Shown here: positions 1 to 7,388 of the stretch, piece after piece | Layout of the letters: each line of letters begins with the position of its first letter | Position numbering within the stretch: position 1 is the stretch's first letter | Source of the DNA: Nitrospirota bacterium | Lineage (GTDB): Bacteria; Nitrospirota_A; Leptospirillia; Leptospirillales; Leptospirillaceae | Direction of reading: 5' to 3' | NCBI GenBank assembly: GCA_027415455.1 | Contig: DAIBSV010000012.1 | Span: 1,717-23,013, forward strand | Length of the DNA: 21,297 bases | Notes under the pieces: generated by a model | What the model saw: the letters and a program-made list of their open reading frames with translations, nothing else | Told to the model about the DNA's origin: nothing | Database searches by the model: none | Translations under genes and position numbers: made by a program

Positions 1-52
1 AAATGTCCGGACCGGAATGCAACCATTAAAGACTGTTTTCCCTGAAAGAAGA

Positions 53-814
53 TCACCCAAGCTCTATCCAGACGGGGGCGTGGTCGGAGGGGCGTTCGTT
101 TTTCCGGATGTGCCGGTCGATGGAGGCCTCCCGGATGGCGGGCCTGAGGGCGCGCGAGGTGAGGATGAGGTCGATTCTAAGCCCCATGTTCCGCCGGAAC
201 ATCCCCTGCCGGTAGTCCCACCACGAAAAATGCCCTCCCTCCGGATGCAGGAGGCGGAAGGCGTCGTCGAAGTGGTCGTTCATGATGGCGGCCAGGGCGG
301 CCCGTTCGTCGGGGGAGAGGAAGATCTGTCCGGCCAGGGCCGGATCCCACGCATCCCGGTCCTCGGGAGCGATATTGAAATCCCCCAGAACGACCATCCG
401 GGAATGCCGGGTCCGCTCGATGTCGAGCAGGCGGGCGAGATGGGAGAGCCAGAGGAGCTTGTACCGGTACTTCTCCGTTCCCAGTTCCTGTCCGTTGGGG
501 ACGTAGACGTCGATCACCCGGAGATCGCCGACGGTGGCTCCGAGGAGCCGGCATTCCGGATCCTCCCAGCCGGGAAATCCCAGAAGGGGGTCGGTTGGCG
601 GGATCCGGGAGAGGATCGCGACCCCGTTGTAGGTCGGCTGGCCGCGGAAAAGAATGTGGTATCCGGCCTTCCGAAAGGCCTCCTCCGGGAACCGGCTGTC
701 GACGACCTTGGTTTCCTGAAGACAGAGGATCTCGGGAGAGCGCTCCGAAAGCCAGTCCAGGACCTGGGGAAGCCGCACCGGAAGAGAGTTGACGTTCCAA
801 GTGGCGACTTTCAC
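53..814 (-). CDS. xthA: Exodeoxyribonuclease III (AP endonuclease)
   Basis: Cytoplasmic DNA-repair nuclease that cuts at abasic sites and removes 3' blocking groups in base excision repair. The 253-residue product has the whole exonuclease-endonuclease-phosphatase fold: N7 in TWNVNS, the metal ligand E34 in LQETK, Y104 in DVYVPNG, D145 and N147 in LGDFNIAP, D215 in RIDLIL, and the closing D244-H245 pair in SDHAPVW. Length is normal for the family (about 250-270). The start is GTG at 812-814, preceded by a strong AAGGAGG site; there is no better ATG. It is the last gene of the folD-metF-panB-ChaC-like-xthA run, 16 nt after the gene before it, so it is probably co-transcribed. Which AP-endonuclease activities dominate in this subfamily cannot be read from sequence. 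Confidence 0.96.
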   Translation of the reverse strand: MKVATWNVNSLPVRLPQVLDWLSERSPEILCLQETKVVDSRFPEEAFRKAGYHILFRGQPTYNGVAILSRIPPTDPLLGFPGWEDPECRLLGATVGDLRVIDVYVPNGQELGTEKYRYKLLWLSHLARLLDIERTRHSRMVVLGDFNIAPEDRDAWDPALAGQIFLSPDERAALAAIMNDHFDDAFRLLHPEGGHFSWWDYRQGMFRRNMGLRIDLILTSRALRPAIREASIDRHIRKNERPSDHAPVWIELG

Positions 815-830
815 CGTCCCTCCTTCCGGC

Positions 831-1376
831 CTAGAAATGGGTGCGGTGGGTCTGCTGGTTGCCGAAGCCGTGCCACTTGAGCAGACTGGTGGCCGCGTCG
901 ACGGCCAGGTCCATGATCCCGAGTTCGGTCATCTTCTCCGAGAGCAGGAGGATGAAATCGATTCCAGTGCCCATGGGACCTCTTCCGTTCTGGGCGATCT
1001 TCACGACCTCCTGGGGGACGATCTTTCCGATGTAGTCGGGGTGGTTCCGGTCCGATATGAAAAAATAGGCCTCTTCGGCCGACTGGCTGTTGACGATGAT
1101 GGTGCTTTCCCGGAGGAGGTAGTGGTCCCCGTAGCGTTTGGTGAGAGCGTCGAGAACCTCTTCCTCTTCCTCTTCGGGAACGAGATAGGCGATCCCGGTG
1201 CAGTCGCCGGCCGTTTCGAGTCCAAGGCCCGGGGAGGGTGCCTCGGGGGAGCCGTAGCGTTCGGTGACAAAATGGTTGAAGGCCCGGTGGTGCTCCTCGA
1301 GGAGCGCCTTCTGCCGGGACTGGAAATTGTAGGGGAAATCCCACATCAGCTGGTCATAGGTGAAAATCCAGGCCAT
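831..1376 (-). CDS. ChaC/GGCT-like protein, signature residues altered
   Basis: A 181-residue protein that resembles the ChaC gamma-glutamylcyclotransferase family (glutathione-specific enzymes releasing 5-oxoproline). The opening strand and loop (residues 3-12, ending LMW), the PGLGLETAGDCTGIAYLV segment (about 49-66) and the NHPDYIG stretch (111-117) align by eye with ChaC1/ChaC2. However, the substrate loop that is normally YGSL reads YDQL (residues 7-10), and the position of the catalytic glutamate in ChaC2 (LDFREK) appears to be threonine 79 in LDALTK. It may therefore have a different substrate or be inactive. The ATG at 1374-1376 has GGAGG 6 nt upstream; a longer in-frame start at 1466 would overlap panB and lacks such a site. 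It lies 43 nt after panB. Confidence 0.7.
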   Translation of the reverse strand: MAWIFTYDQLMWDFPYNFQSRQKALLEEHHRAFNHFVTERYGSPEAPSPGLGLETAGDCTGIAYLVPEEEEEEVLDALTKRYGDHYLLRESTIIVNSQSAEEAYFFISDRNHPDYIGKIVPQEVVKIAQNGRGPMGTGIDFILLLSEKMTELGIMDLAVDAATSLLKWHGFGNQQTHRTHF

Positions 1377-1419
1377 TGTTCCTCCGGACGGCCCAGCCGG
1401 GCCTTGAAAGGGTTTGAAA

Positions 1420-2259
1420 TCAGGGAGCGTCCTCGGGGCCCGATCCCGAATAGCTCTCGTCTGCATTGGGAAAACTCCCGGTTTCGACGGCGTGGCGGAA
1501 TTCTGACAGCGCCCTTCCCGCCTCCTCCGCCCCGCGGGCGAACCGGCGGACGAAGCGGGGAAGACGGTCCTCGGGGGTCCATCCCAGAAGGTCGTGGATG
1601 ACCAGCACCTGGCCGTCCGTGTGGGGACCGGCCCCGATTCCGATCACGGGAACGGAGACCTCCTCGGTGATCCGCTTTGCCAGATCCCCGGGGACCCCCT
1701 CCAGGACCAGGGCGAAGACCCCGGCTTCGGCAAGCGCTTTTGCGTCGGCCAGGATGGACTCTCCTTCGCCGGCGCGCCGGCCCTGGACCCGGTAGCCACC
1801 CATGGCGTGAACCCGCTGGGGAAGAAGCCCCACATGGCCCATGACGGGAATCATGGCGGAGACCAGGGCCCGGACGGTGGGGACGTAGTCCCTTCCCCCC
1901 TCGATCTTCACCGCCTGGGCGCCCCCTTCCTTGACGATCCGTCCGGCCTCCCGGATCGCGGTCTCCACCGAAGGCTGGTAGGAGAGAAACGGCATGTCGG
2001 TGACGAGAAGAGCCGCCCTCTCGAGTCCCCGGGCAACCATCCGGGTGTGGTAGACCATCTCCCCGGTCGTTACGGACAGAGTGCTTTCCCCCCCCTGAAC
2101 CACCATCCCGAGGGAGTCTCCCACCAGGGCGATGTCGATGGCCGCCTCCCGGAGGAGGCGCCCGTGGAAGGCGTCGTAGGCGGTCACCATGGTGATCCGG
2201 GGGCCCGCGCCCTTGCGCTTCATCAGGGCGGGAATGGTCGCAACCCGGAATTCCTCCAT
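1420..2259 (-). CDS. panB: 3-methyl-2-oxobutanoate hydroxymethyltransferase
   Basis: First committed enzyme of pantothenate (hence coenzyme A) synthesis. It transfers a hydroxymethyl group from 5,10-methylene-THF to alpha-ketoisovalerate to give ketopantoate in the cytoplasm. The 279 residues form a complete TIM-barrel PanB: Mg-binding D48 in LVGDSLG, D88 in VTDMPF, K118 and E120 in VKIEGG, the loop HVGLLPQ (142-148), E187 in LEGVP, GIGAGPHTDGQ (207-217) and the late FPNADESY stretch. The ATG start has GAGG 5 nt upstream, and this site is formed by the metF stop codon region, so translation is probably coupled. Position right after folD and metF places it with the enzymes that make and use its folate cofactor. 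Confidence 0.97.
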   Translation of the reverse strand: MEEFRVATIPALMKRKGAGPRITMVTAYDAFHGRLLREAAIDIALVGDSLGMVVQGGESTLSVTTGEMVYHTRMVARGLERAALLVTDMPFLSYQPSVETAIREAGRIVKEGGAQAVKIEGGRDYVPTVRALVSAMIPVMGHVGLLPQRVHAMGGYRVQGRRAGEGESILADAKALAEAGVFALVLEGVPGDLAKRITEEVSVPVIGIGAGPHTDGQVLVIHDLLGWTPEDRLPRFVRRFARGAEEAGRALSEFRHAVETGSFPNADESYSGSGPEDAP

Positions 2260-2266
2260 CGTGACC

Positions 2267-3136
2267 TCAGAGCCCCGCCAGGTCGAGGATGGCCGGAATG
2301 TGCTCCTCGGCCCCGACGGTCATGATGTGCACCCCGTTGACGAGGGGGGAGACCGCGCGGATCGTCTCGGCGGCAATCCGGATCCCCTCCTCGATCCGCT
2401 CCTCGCGGGAGCAGGATTCGAGACGGTCGACGAGGGCGGGCGGGACCCGGATGCCCGGTACCTTTTCGTTCAGGTAGCGGGCCATGGCCGGGGACTTGAG
2501 GAGGATGACGCCGCAGACGACCGGAACGCCGAAGGGGCGCGCGAACTCCATGAAACGGTCCAGCCTGTCTACGTCGAAGACCACCTGGGTCTGGAAGAAG
2601 CGGGCCCCCGCGTCGAACTTCTCCTCGAACCGCTTTTTTTCGGTCGCCAGGTCGCCCTCGGGGGATGTGGCCGCACCGGGGAGGATGTCGGTCGGTCCGG
2701 AGAGATCCTTTCCGGCAAGATCGCTTCCCCCGTTCAAAAGGGTGATCGTCCGGATGAGTTCGGGCGAGGTGAGGTCGAAGACGGGTTTCGTTTCGGGATG
2801 GTCCCCGATTCCCGCCGGATCCCCCGACAGGCAGAGGACCTGGCGTATGCCGAGGGAGGACATGCCGATGATGTCGGACTGGAGGGCCAGGCGGTTCCGG
2901 TCCCGAAGGGTGAGCTGGACCACGGGATCGATCCCGATGCCCTTGAGGTGAAGCCCCATGGCGAAGGGGCACATCCGCATCACGGCGGTCTGGTTGTCGG
3001 TGACATTCATGCCGTGGATCCGGCCCTTGAGGGGAAGGAGCTTCCGGAGAAGGCCTTCGGTGTCTGTCCCCTTGGGCGGGGAGCATTCGGCGGTGATCAG
3101 GAATCGTCGTTCAGCCAGGGCCTGGCGAAAGGTCAA
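2267..3136 (-). CDS. metF: 5,10-methylenetetrahydrofolate reductase
   Basis: Flavoprotein of the MTHFR family that reduces 5,10-methylene-THF to 5-methyl-THF, the methyl donor for methionine synthesis. The 289 residues show the early acidic motif TAECSPPKG (15-23), the MNVTDNQ strand, the LSGDPAG loop that contacts FAD, the FDLTSPE segment and the TQVVFD motif before the last helices. The form is the compact single-domain bacterial type. Start is TTG at 3134-3136 with GGGGAG 6 nt upstream; no ATG fits. It sits 13 nt after folD and 7 nt before panB. The LCLSGDPAGIGD wording resembles reductases of autotrophs more than E. coli MetF, so the electron donor (NADH or ferredoxin) is open. Confidence 0.93.
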   Translation of the reverse strand: MTFRQALAERRFLITAECSPPKGTDTEGLLRKLLPLKGRIHGMNVTDNQTAVMRMCPFAMGLHLKGIGIDPVVQLTLRDRNRLALQSDIIGMSSLGIRQVLCLSGDPAGIGDHPETKPVFDLTSPELIRTITLLNGGSDLAGKDLSGPTDILPGAATSPEGDLATEKKRFEEKFDAGARFFQTQVVFDVDRLDRFMEFARPFGVPVVCGVILLKSPAMARYLNEKVPGIRVPPALVDRLESCSREERIEEGIRIAAETIRAVSPLVNGVHIMTVGAEEHIPAILDLAGL

Positions 3137-3149
3137 GGTTCTCTCCCCG

Positions 3150-4010
3150 TTACTGTGTGAGTCCGGTGTGGTTTCTGTAGGCGTCGATGGTATTGTCGAG
3201 AAGGGTGGCGATGGTCATGGGGCCGATCCCTCCGGGAACGGGGGTGATGGCTCCCGCGACCTGGCGTGCCTCTTCGAAGAGAACGTCTCCCTTGAGCTTG
3301 CCGTCGGCCCCCCGCGAGATCCCGACATCGATCACCGTGGCCCCGGGCTTGATGTAGTCCCCTCCGATCATCTCGGGGCGTCCGAGGGCCGCGACCAGAA
3401 TGTCCGCCTGGCGCGCCTGGGCCGCGAGGTCCGGGGTCTTGCTGTGGCAGACCGTCACGGTGGCGTCGCGGTTTAAAAGGAGCAGGGCCATGGGCTTGCC
3501 CACGATCAGGCTGCGGCCGATCACGACGGCGTGCTTTCCGGAGATGGGAATGTTCGAGCGGTCGAGCAGGGTGATCACCCCCCGGGGGGTGCAGGCGACC
3601 AGTCCGGGTTCCCCGGCCACCAGGAGGCCCAGGTTGGCGGGATGGAATCCGTCCACGTCCTTGTCCGGAGCGATCCGGAGAAGGACCTTGTCCTTGGCCA
3701 CGTGAGCGGGCAGGGGAAGCTGCACGAGAATGCCGTCGATGGCCGGATCGCGGTTGAAGGTGTCGATCGCATCGAGGATCGCATCGGTGGAGGTGTTGGC
3801 GGGAAGATTGATGTCCGGGGCATAGATTCCGACCCGGTGGCAGGCCTTCCTCTTGTTGGCGACGTAGGTGTGGCTCGCGGGATCGTTCCCCACGAGGATG
3901 ACCGCGAGGCCCGGCGGCCGCCCGGCCTTTTTGGAAAGGGCCGCCACCTTCTCCGCCTGCTCTCCGTGAATCGTCGCCGCAAGGGCCTTGCCGTCCAGTA
4001 TGACCGCCAT
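3150..4010 (-). CDS. folD: Bifunctional methylene-THF dehydrogenase/cyclohydrolase
   Basis: Interconverts 5,10-methylene-THF, 5,10-methenyl-THF and 10-formyl-THF with NADP, supplying C1 units for purines, formyl-Met and, here, for the MetF and PanB encoded next. The 286 residues carry Y49 and K53 in YVANKRK, the DKDVDGFHP motif (116-124), the Rossmann signature GRSLIVGKP (165-173) and the C-terminal PVPGGIGPMT (257-266). The reading frame is open upstream to 4673, but the ATG at 4008-4010 has an AAAGGA site about 9 nt away and starts exactly where FolD proteins start; the upstream frame lies over lysR antisense. It is the first gene of the minus-strand operon, with a plausible promoter at 4059-4088. 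Confidence 0.97.
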   Translation of the reverse strand: MAVILDGKALAATIHGEQAEKVAALSKKAGRPPGLAVILVGNDPASHTYVANKRKACHRVGIYAPDINLPANTSTDAILDAIDTFNRDPAIDGILVQLPLPAHVAKDKVLLRIAPDKDVDGFHPANLGLLVAGEPGLVACTPRGVITLLDRSNIPISGKHAVVIGRSLIVGKPMALLLLNRDATVTVCHSKTPDLAAQARQADILVAALGRPEMIGGDYIKPGATVIDVGISRGADGKLKGDVLFEEARQVAGAITPVPGGIGPMTIATLLDNTIDAYRNHTGLTQ

Positions 4011-4058
4011 CGATTGGCATCCTTTCGAATCTTTTGTTGTCGGGTGAAATGCCTGCTC

Positions 4059-4088
4059 AGGATAGCCCATCCCGTCCTCCCTGTTCAA
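4059..4088 (-). promoter_or_regulatory. Predicted sigma-70 promoter of the folD operon
   Basis: Reading the minus strand, TTGAAC (4083-4088) is followed after 18 nt by TATCCT (4059-4064). Transcription would begin near 4052, giving a leader of about 40 nt before the folD ATG. This is pattern matching only; the spacer is 1 nt longer than optimum. Confidence 0.45.
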
Positions 4089-4132
4089 GACGACCGCGAA
4101 GGAGATGGTCGCTACAGGGTGATGGATCCCGT

Positions 4133-5062
4133 TCAGGAAGTCACCCGGTCCGGCCTCCCGTCTCCGAGATCCCGCTCGAGAAGGGTGATCAGGGCGGTTT
4201 CCCGGGGATTCGGGGGTCTGCCTCTGCGCGTGAGGATCCCCAGATCCCGCGACTCGTCGAATTCCGGGATAAGAAGGGAGCGTACAAGGGAGGCGTGGGG
4301 GGATGCGGTGGAGAGAAGACGGACGGGAAGGATGGCGGATCCGAGGGTCATCGCCACTGCCGCCGCGATCGCTTCGAGGGTGTCGAGTTCGATCACGCGC
4401 GCGGGACGGATCGCCCGTTTTCTGAGGACCCTGTCGATCAGCAGACGTGTCGTCGATCCGAAGGGGGGAAGAATCAGGGTTTCCGCCGCCAGATCTGAAA
4501 GGGAAACCCCTTCCTGCAGGGCGAGGGGGGATTCGCTCGAAACGGCCGCCACGAAGGTGTCGGTCCAGAGGCGGATGCGCCGGAGGCCCTCCGCGCTTTC
4601 GGGGAGGGTGGCCACGGCCAGGTCGAGAGAGCCGTCGCGGACCCGCTCGACCATCGCCTCGGAGGATCCGCACAGGAAATCGAGCCTTACCTCCGGATGA
4701 GCCTGCCGGAAGGCCCTGACGGGAGCCGCAAGGCCTGTCGCCGTGACATAGTGGCTCCCTCCGAGGGAGAGGGAAAGCCGTTCCCGTTCCTCGACCTCCC
4801 TTACGCGCCGAAGGCCTTCCTCGACCGTCCGGAAAAGGATGCGGGACTCCTTCAGGAGCGCCTCTCCGGCCTCCGTCAGCCGCACGCCCCTTCCGAACCT
4901 CCGGAAGAGCGTGGCTCCCACCTCCCGGGAGAGAATCGCCATCTGGCGGGTCACCGCCGGCTGGGTCATGTGACGCTTCTCAGCCGCCCGATGCATGCTG
5001 CCCTCCTCCGCCACCGCCTGGAAGGTCCGGAGATAATCCAGATCGAGATCGAATTTGATCAT
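4133..5062 (-). CDS. LysR-family transcriptional regulator
   Basis: A 309-residue LysR-type regulator. Residues about 7-66 form the winged helix-turn-helix (YLRTFQAVAEEGSMHRAAE, then TQPAVTRQMAILSREVGATLF, with the typical RLTEAGEALL wing). The rest is the periplasmic-binding-like effector domain, with the SLDLAVATLPE segment typical of these regulators. The ligand cannot be named. The start is ATG at 5060-5062 behind an AGGGA site. It is divergent from the EamA transporter gene 130 nt away, the classical LysR arrangement in which the regulator controls its neighbour. Its stop is 122 nt before folD on the same strand, but folD has its own candidate promoter, so the two are probably separate units. 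Confidence 0.93.
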   Translation of the reverse strand: MIKFDLDLDYLRTFQAVAEEGSMHRAAEKRHMTQPAVTRQMAILSREVGATLFRRFGRGVRLTEAGEALLKESRILFRTVEEGLRRVREVEERERLSLSLGGSHYVTATGLAAPVRAFRQAHPEVRLDFLCGSSEAMVERVRDGSLDLAVATLPESAEGLRRIRLWTDTFVAAVSSESPLALQEGVSLSDLAAETLILPPFGSTTRLLIDRVLRKRAIRPARVIELDTLEAIAAAVAMTLGSAILPVRLLSTASPHASLVRSLLIPEFDESRDLGILTRRGRPPNPRETALITLLERDLGDGRPDRVTS

Positions 5063-5101
5063 TTTTCCCTATCTTTTAGAGAGAAAAGTTTCACTATACT
5101 T

Positions 5102-5130
5102 ATTATTCTTTCTTCTCTAGACTTTGACAA
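5102..5130 (-). promoter_or_regulatory. lysR promoter sharing its -35 with a plus-strand TTGACA
   Basis: On the minus strand TTGTCA (5125-5130) and AATAAT (5102-5107) are 17 nt apart, a good sigma-70 match for lysR. The same bases read on the plus strand give a perfect TTGACA (5124-5129) facing the transporter gene, but no good -10 hexamer lies 16-18 nt downstream of it. A short inverted repeat CTTTT-N6-AAAAG (5073-5088) lies in the lysR leader. This fits a divergent control region where the transporter promoter needs help from an activator. Confidence 0.5.
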
Positions 5131-5192
5131 GGGGAGAACGGCCGTCACCATCGACCGTGCCGCGAACATTCGGCCGCGACAGGAGAGGATCC

Positions 5193-6140
5193 ATGGAAGA
5201 GAAGAAAGGAGGGCCGGCTGCACTTACCGGACGGACGGGAACGGGAGTCGTTCTGGTCCTTCTCTCCGCCACGGGATTTGCGGCCAAGGGCATTCTGGCA
5301 AAGATGGCCTACCAGGAGGGGGTCGATCCCTCCACAGTTCTTGATCTTCGTATGCTGTCGGTCCTTCCGGTCTACCTGGCCGGAGTCGCCTGGTTCGGCC
5401 GGATGCGGCCGGAGAGCCGGCCGGGGCCCGGACGGGCCGACTTCTGGAAGATCGTCCTTCTGGGGCTCCTGGGATTCGATTTCTCCGCCTGGCTGGACTT
5501 CGAAGGACTCTCTCTGATCGGGGCCGGACTCGAGCGCCTGGTCCTCTTTCTCTACCCCACCTTCGTGGTCTTCCTCTCCGCCCTTCTCGGCCGAAGACGG
5601 GTCGGCCTCCGGGAGATCCTCTCGTCGCTTCTGGCCTGGGCGGGGCTTTTCGTCGTCACGGCGGGAAATCCCCCGGGTGCAGCGGGGGAGCGCGAGGGTG
5701 TTCTCCTTGTGATCGGAAGCGGCCTCTTCTATGCCCTCTATCTCGTGGGGGTGGAGCGGGTCGTCCGGAGGGTCGACCCGCTCTATCTGACCTCCCTCGT
5801 GATGGTGGCGGCCACGCTGGCCCTCCTGCTCCAGTCCCTCGCAACGGGCCATTTCCGTCCGGCCACGGTGCACCGGCATGCCCTTTTCCTGATCGCGGCC
5901 ATGGGAGTCTTTTCGACCGCGATTCCCACTTTTTTCATGACGATGGGAATCGCCGCCATCGGAGCCAGCCGGGCGGCGCTTCTCTCCTTCTTCGGTCCGG
6001 TGATCACCCTTTTGATGGCGGGGATGCTCCTGGGCGAGCGAATGACGTTCCGGGACTCGGTCGGAGCCTTGCTGATTCTCGTGGGGGTGGGGCTTGTCGC
6101 GCTCGGGGGAAAAAGAGAGGAAATCAGGAAGAACGGATGA
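5193..6140 (+). CDS. EamA/DMT-family transporter
   Basis: A 315-residue inner-membrane protein of the drug/metabolite transporter superfamily with about ten hydrophobic helices in two EamA repeats. The first half begins with VVLVLLSATGFAAKGILAK; the second ends with the typical RAALLSFFGPVITLLMAGMLLGE and a final ALLILVGVGLVALGG helix. Such proteins usually export amino acids, nucleosides or other small metabolites; the substrate is not visible. The start at ATG 5193 has AGGAGAGG (5181-5188) immediately upstream, preferred over an in-frame start at 5124 without a site. It is divergent from lysR. Its last codons (tail EEIRKNG) lie inside the antisense of the folE pseudogene, so the present C-terminus may have been created by that duplication. 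Confidence 0.92.
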   Translation: MEEKKGGPAALTGRTGTGVVLVLLSATGFAAKGILAKMAYQEGVDPSTVLDLRMLSVLPVYLAGVAWFGRMRPESRPGPGRADFWKIVLLGLLGFDFSAWLDFEGLSLIGAGLERLVLFLYPTFVVFLSALLGRRRVGLREILSSLLAWAGLFVVTAGNPPGAAGEREGVLLVIGSGLFYALYLVGVERVVRRVDPLYLTSLVMVAATLALLLQSLATGHFRPATVHRHALFLIAAMGVFSTAIPTFFMTMGIAAIGASRAALLSFFGPVITLLMAGMLLGERMTFRDSVGALLILVGVGLVALGGKREEIRKNG

Positions 6141-6410
6141 GCGAGAGAAGCTCCTGGCGGGTTTTGTCGTTTTTCAGGAAGATTCCCCGCACCGCGCTCC
6201 TCACCACCGGAACCACCGGCTTCTCGAGGTCGCGCATCGAGAGGCAGAGGTGTTCCGCCTCAAGGATGACCATGGCCTCCTGGGGTTTCATGGTCGCCAT
6301 CAGGCAGTCGGCGATCTGGGTGTCATCCGTCCGTTCTCGGGGATGTAGACGATGCTTGCGTGGCCGAAGAACGGGAGAAGGTGGTGCTCGTCGCACATCG
6401 AATGAAAACG
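6124..6410 (-). pseudogene. Broken partial copy of folE
   Basis: This stretch repeats the 3' half of the intact folE at 6825-7388. By eye there are about 13 differences in the last 200 or so bases, including the same stop codon and about 12 bp beyond it. It covers residues of the CEHH zinc motif to the C-terminus. It has lost 70 nt: 69 nt lie between two GGTCATCCGT direct repeats that in folE are at 7023-7032 and 7092-7101, plus one further G, which shifts the frame. It also has a 3-nt insertion that turns the zinc motif CEHH into CDEHH. The homology stops near 6410, so the N-terminal half is absent. No function is expected. The end overlaps the convergent EamA gene by 17 nt. Confidence 0.88.
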
Positions 6411-6611
6411 GAATCGATCGGGAAGCCCGGAAAATAAGCCTTCCGAAGGGAGGCATGAGCCATCCCCGGGGGAAGAGGGATTGCCTGCGATTGACCCCGG
6501 GTTTTTCATCCATTCCAAAGAGGGCCCGCAATCCGGTCTGCAGCTCAATGGACCCTTCCGGGACCGGCATTCGGGGTGGAAATCCGAATGATTCCCCTGT
6601 TCCGGGCGTAT
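6411..6611. other. Gene-free stretch between folE copy and IS scar
   Basis: About 200 nt with no recognisable gene on either strand. Open frames cross it, but they are only extensions of the folE fragment and of the TnpB fragment and carry no family motif. It probably derives from the rearrangement that copied folE. Confidence 0.5.
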
Positions 6612-6643
6612 CAGAAAACACAGGATTTGTTCAGTGTTTTCTG
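6612..6643. repeat. Perfect 10-bp inverted repeat, possible IS end hairpin
   Basis: CAGAAAACAC (6612-6621) and GTGTTTTCTG (6634-6643) are exact reverse complements with a 12-nt spacer; TTTT follows on the plus strand. It lies just downstream of the minus-strand TnpB tail fragment, where IS200/IS605 elements keep their right-end subterminal hairpin. Alternatively it could work as a terminator for plus-strand transcription from the EamA gene. Confidence 0.5.
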
Positions 6644-6811
6644 TTTTAACTTCCCAACGGTTTCGCCAGGGAAATACCGTTCTCGTGACGCACCGCTGGA
6701 GTCTCAAGAACCAACGGGCAGGAAAGCCCGACCCGTCCCGCATATTCACTTCGGCATCGGCATCGAAGTGCGCCTTGTGTTCACACCGTGTGCAGACGTA
6801 GTCATGTTTGT
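6644..6811 (-). mobile_element. TnpB (IS200/IS605 OrfB) C-terminal fragment
   Basis: Translating the minus strand just beyond the folE stop gives a TnpB-type zinc-ribbon half: HDYVCTRCEHKAHFDADAEVNM, matching the usual pattern of a CxxC knuckle followed by HxxHAD.NAA.NI, and then a nonconserved tail. Only the last part of the protein remains; upstream it is replaced by folE. TnpB is the RNA-guided nuclease of IS605 elements, which favours retention at the donor site. This piece cannot be active. The family call rests on one short motif and context, so it is moderately sure. Confidence 0.6.
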
Positions 6812-6824
6812 CAAAGAGAGAAAA

Positions 6825-7388
6825 TCAGGAAGAGCGGATGAGCGAGAGAAGCTCCTGGCGGGTCTTCGCGTTTTTCAGGAAGATTCCCCGCACCGCGCTC
6901 GTCACCACCGGAACCCCCGGCTTCTTGAGGCCGCGCATCGAGAGGCAGAGGTGTTCCGCCTCAAGAATGACCATGGCCCCCTGGGGGTTCAGGGTCGCCA
7001 TCACGCAGTCGGCGATCTGGGTGGTCATCCGTTCCTGGATCTGGGCCCGCCGGGCGAAGATCTCCACCACTCTTCCGAGGTCGGAAAGGCCGGTCATCCG
7101 TCCGTTTTCGGGGATGTAGGCGATGCTCGCGTGGCCGAAGAAGGGAAGAAAGTGGTGCTCGCACATCGAGTAGAAGGGGAGGTTCTTCAGGACGACCATT
7201 TCGTCGAAGCTTTCTCCGCCGATCAGTGAGAGCGTCTCCGAAGGATTCTGGAAAAGCCCCGAAAAGAGGTCGGCGAAAAGGACGGCGACACGTCGGGGGG
7301 TCTCCCGGAGACCGGGCCGGTCGAGATCCTCACCCAGACCCTCGAGAACAAGCCGGAACCCCCTCTCGATCTTCTCTGGATCAACCAC
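6825..7388 (-). CDS. folE: GTP cyclohydrolase I
   Basis: Converts GTP to dihydroneopterin triphosphate, the first step of tetrahydrofolate synthesis. The 187 residues are a complete type I enzyme: zinc ligands C76 and H79 in SMCEHH and C148 in EHLCLSMRG, the LPFFGHASIAYIP strand after the zinc site, LGRVVEIFARRAQIQER (104-120), and the TSAVRG loop (163-168). The start is GTG at 7386-7388 with GGAG 5 nt before it, overlapping the end of the 5-formyl-THF cyclo-ligase gene by 8 nt; translation is therefore likely coupled. A broken second copy lies downstream at 6124-6410. The intact motifs and the operon position mark this one as the working gene. Confidence 0.97.
   Translation of the reverse strand: MVDPEKIERGFRLVLEGLGEDLDRPGLRETPRRVAVLFADLFSGLFQNPSETLSLIGGESFDEMVVLKNLPFYSMCEHHFLPFFGHASIAYIPENGRMTGLSDLGRVVEIFARRAQIQERMTTQIADCVMATLNPQGAMVILEAEHLCLSMRGLKKPGVPVVTSAVRGIFLKNAKTRQELLSLIRSS

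Noticed and set aside
17..880. Large plus-strand open frames over xthA, panB, metF and elsewhere.
   Set aside because: They are shadow frames of GC-rich minus-strand genes and have no family motifs.
4011..4673. Long N-terminal extension of FolD in the same frame.
   Set aside because: It is antisense to lysR, and the ATG at 4010 matches the family start.
6124..6621. A second, variant GTP cyclohydrolase gene.
   Set aside because: The zinc motif is disrupted, 70 nt are lost with a frameshift and the N-terminal half is unrelated, so it is a pseudogene.
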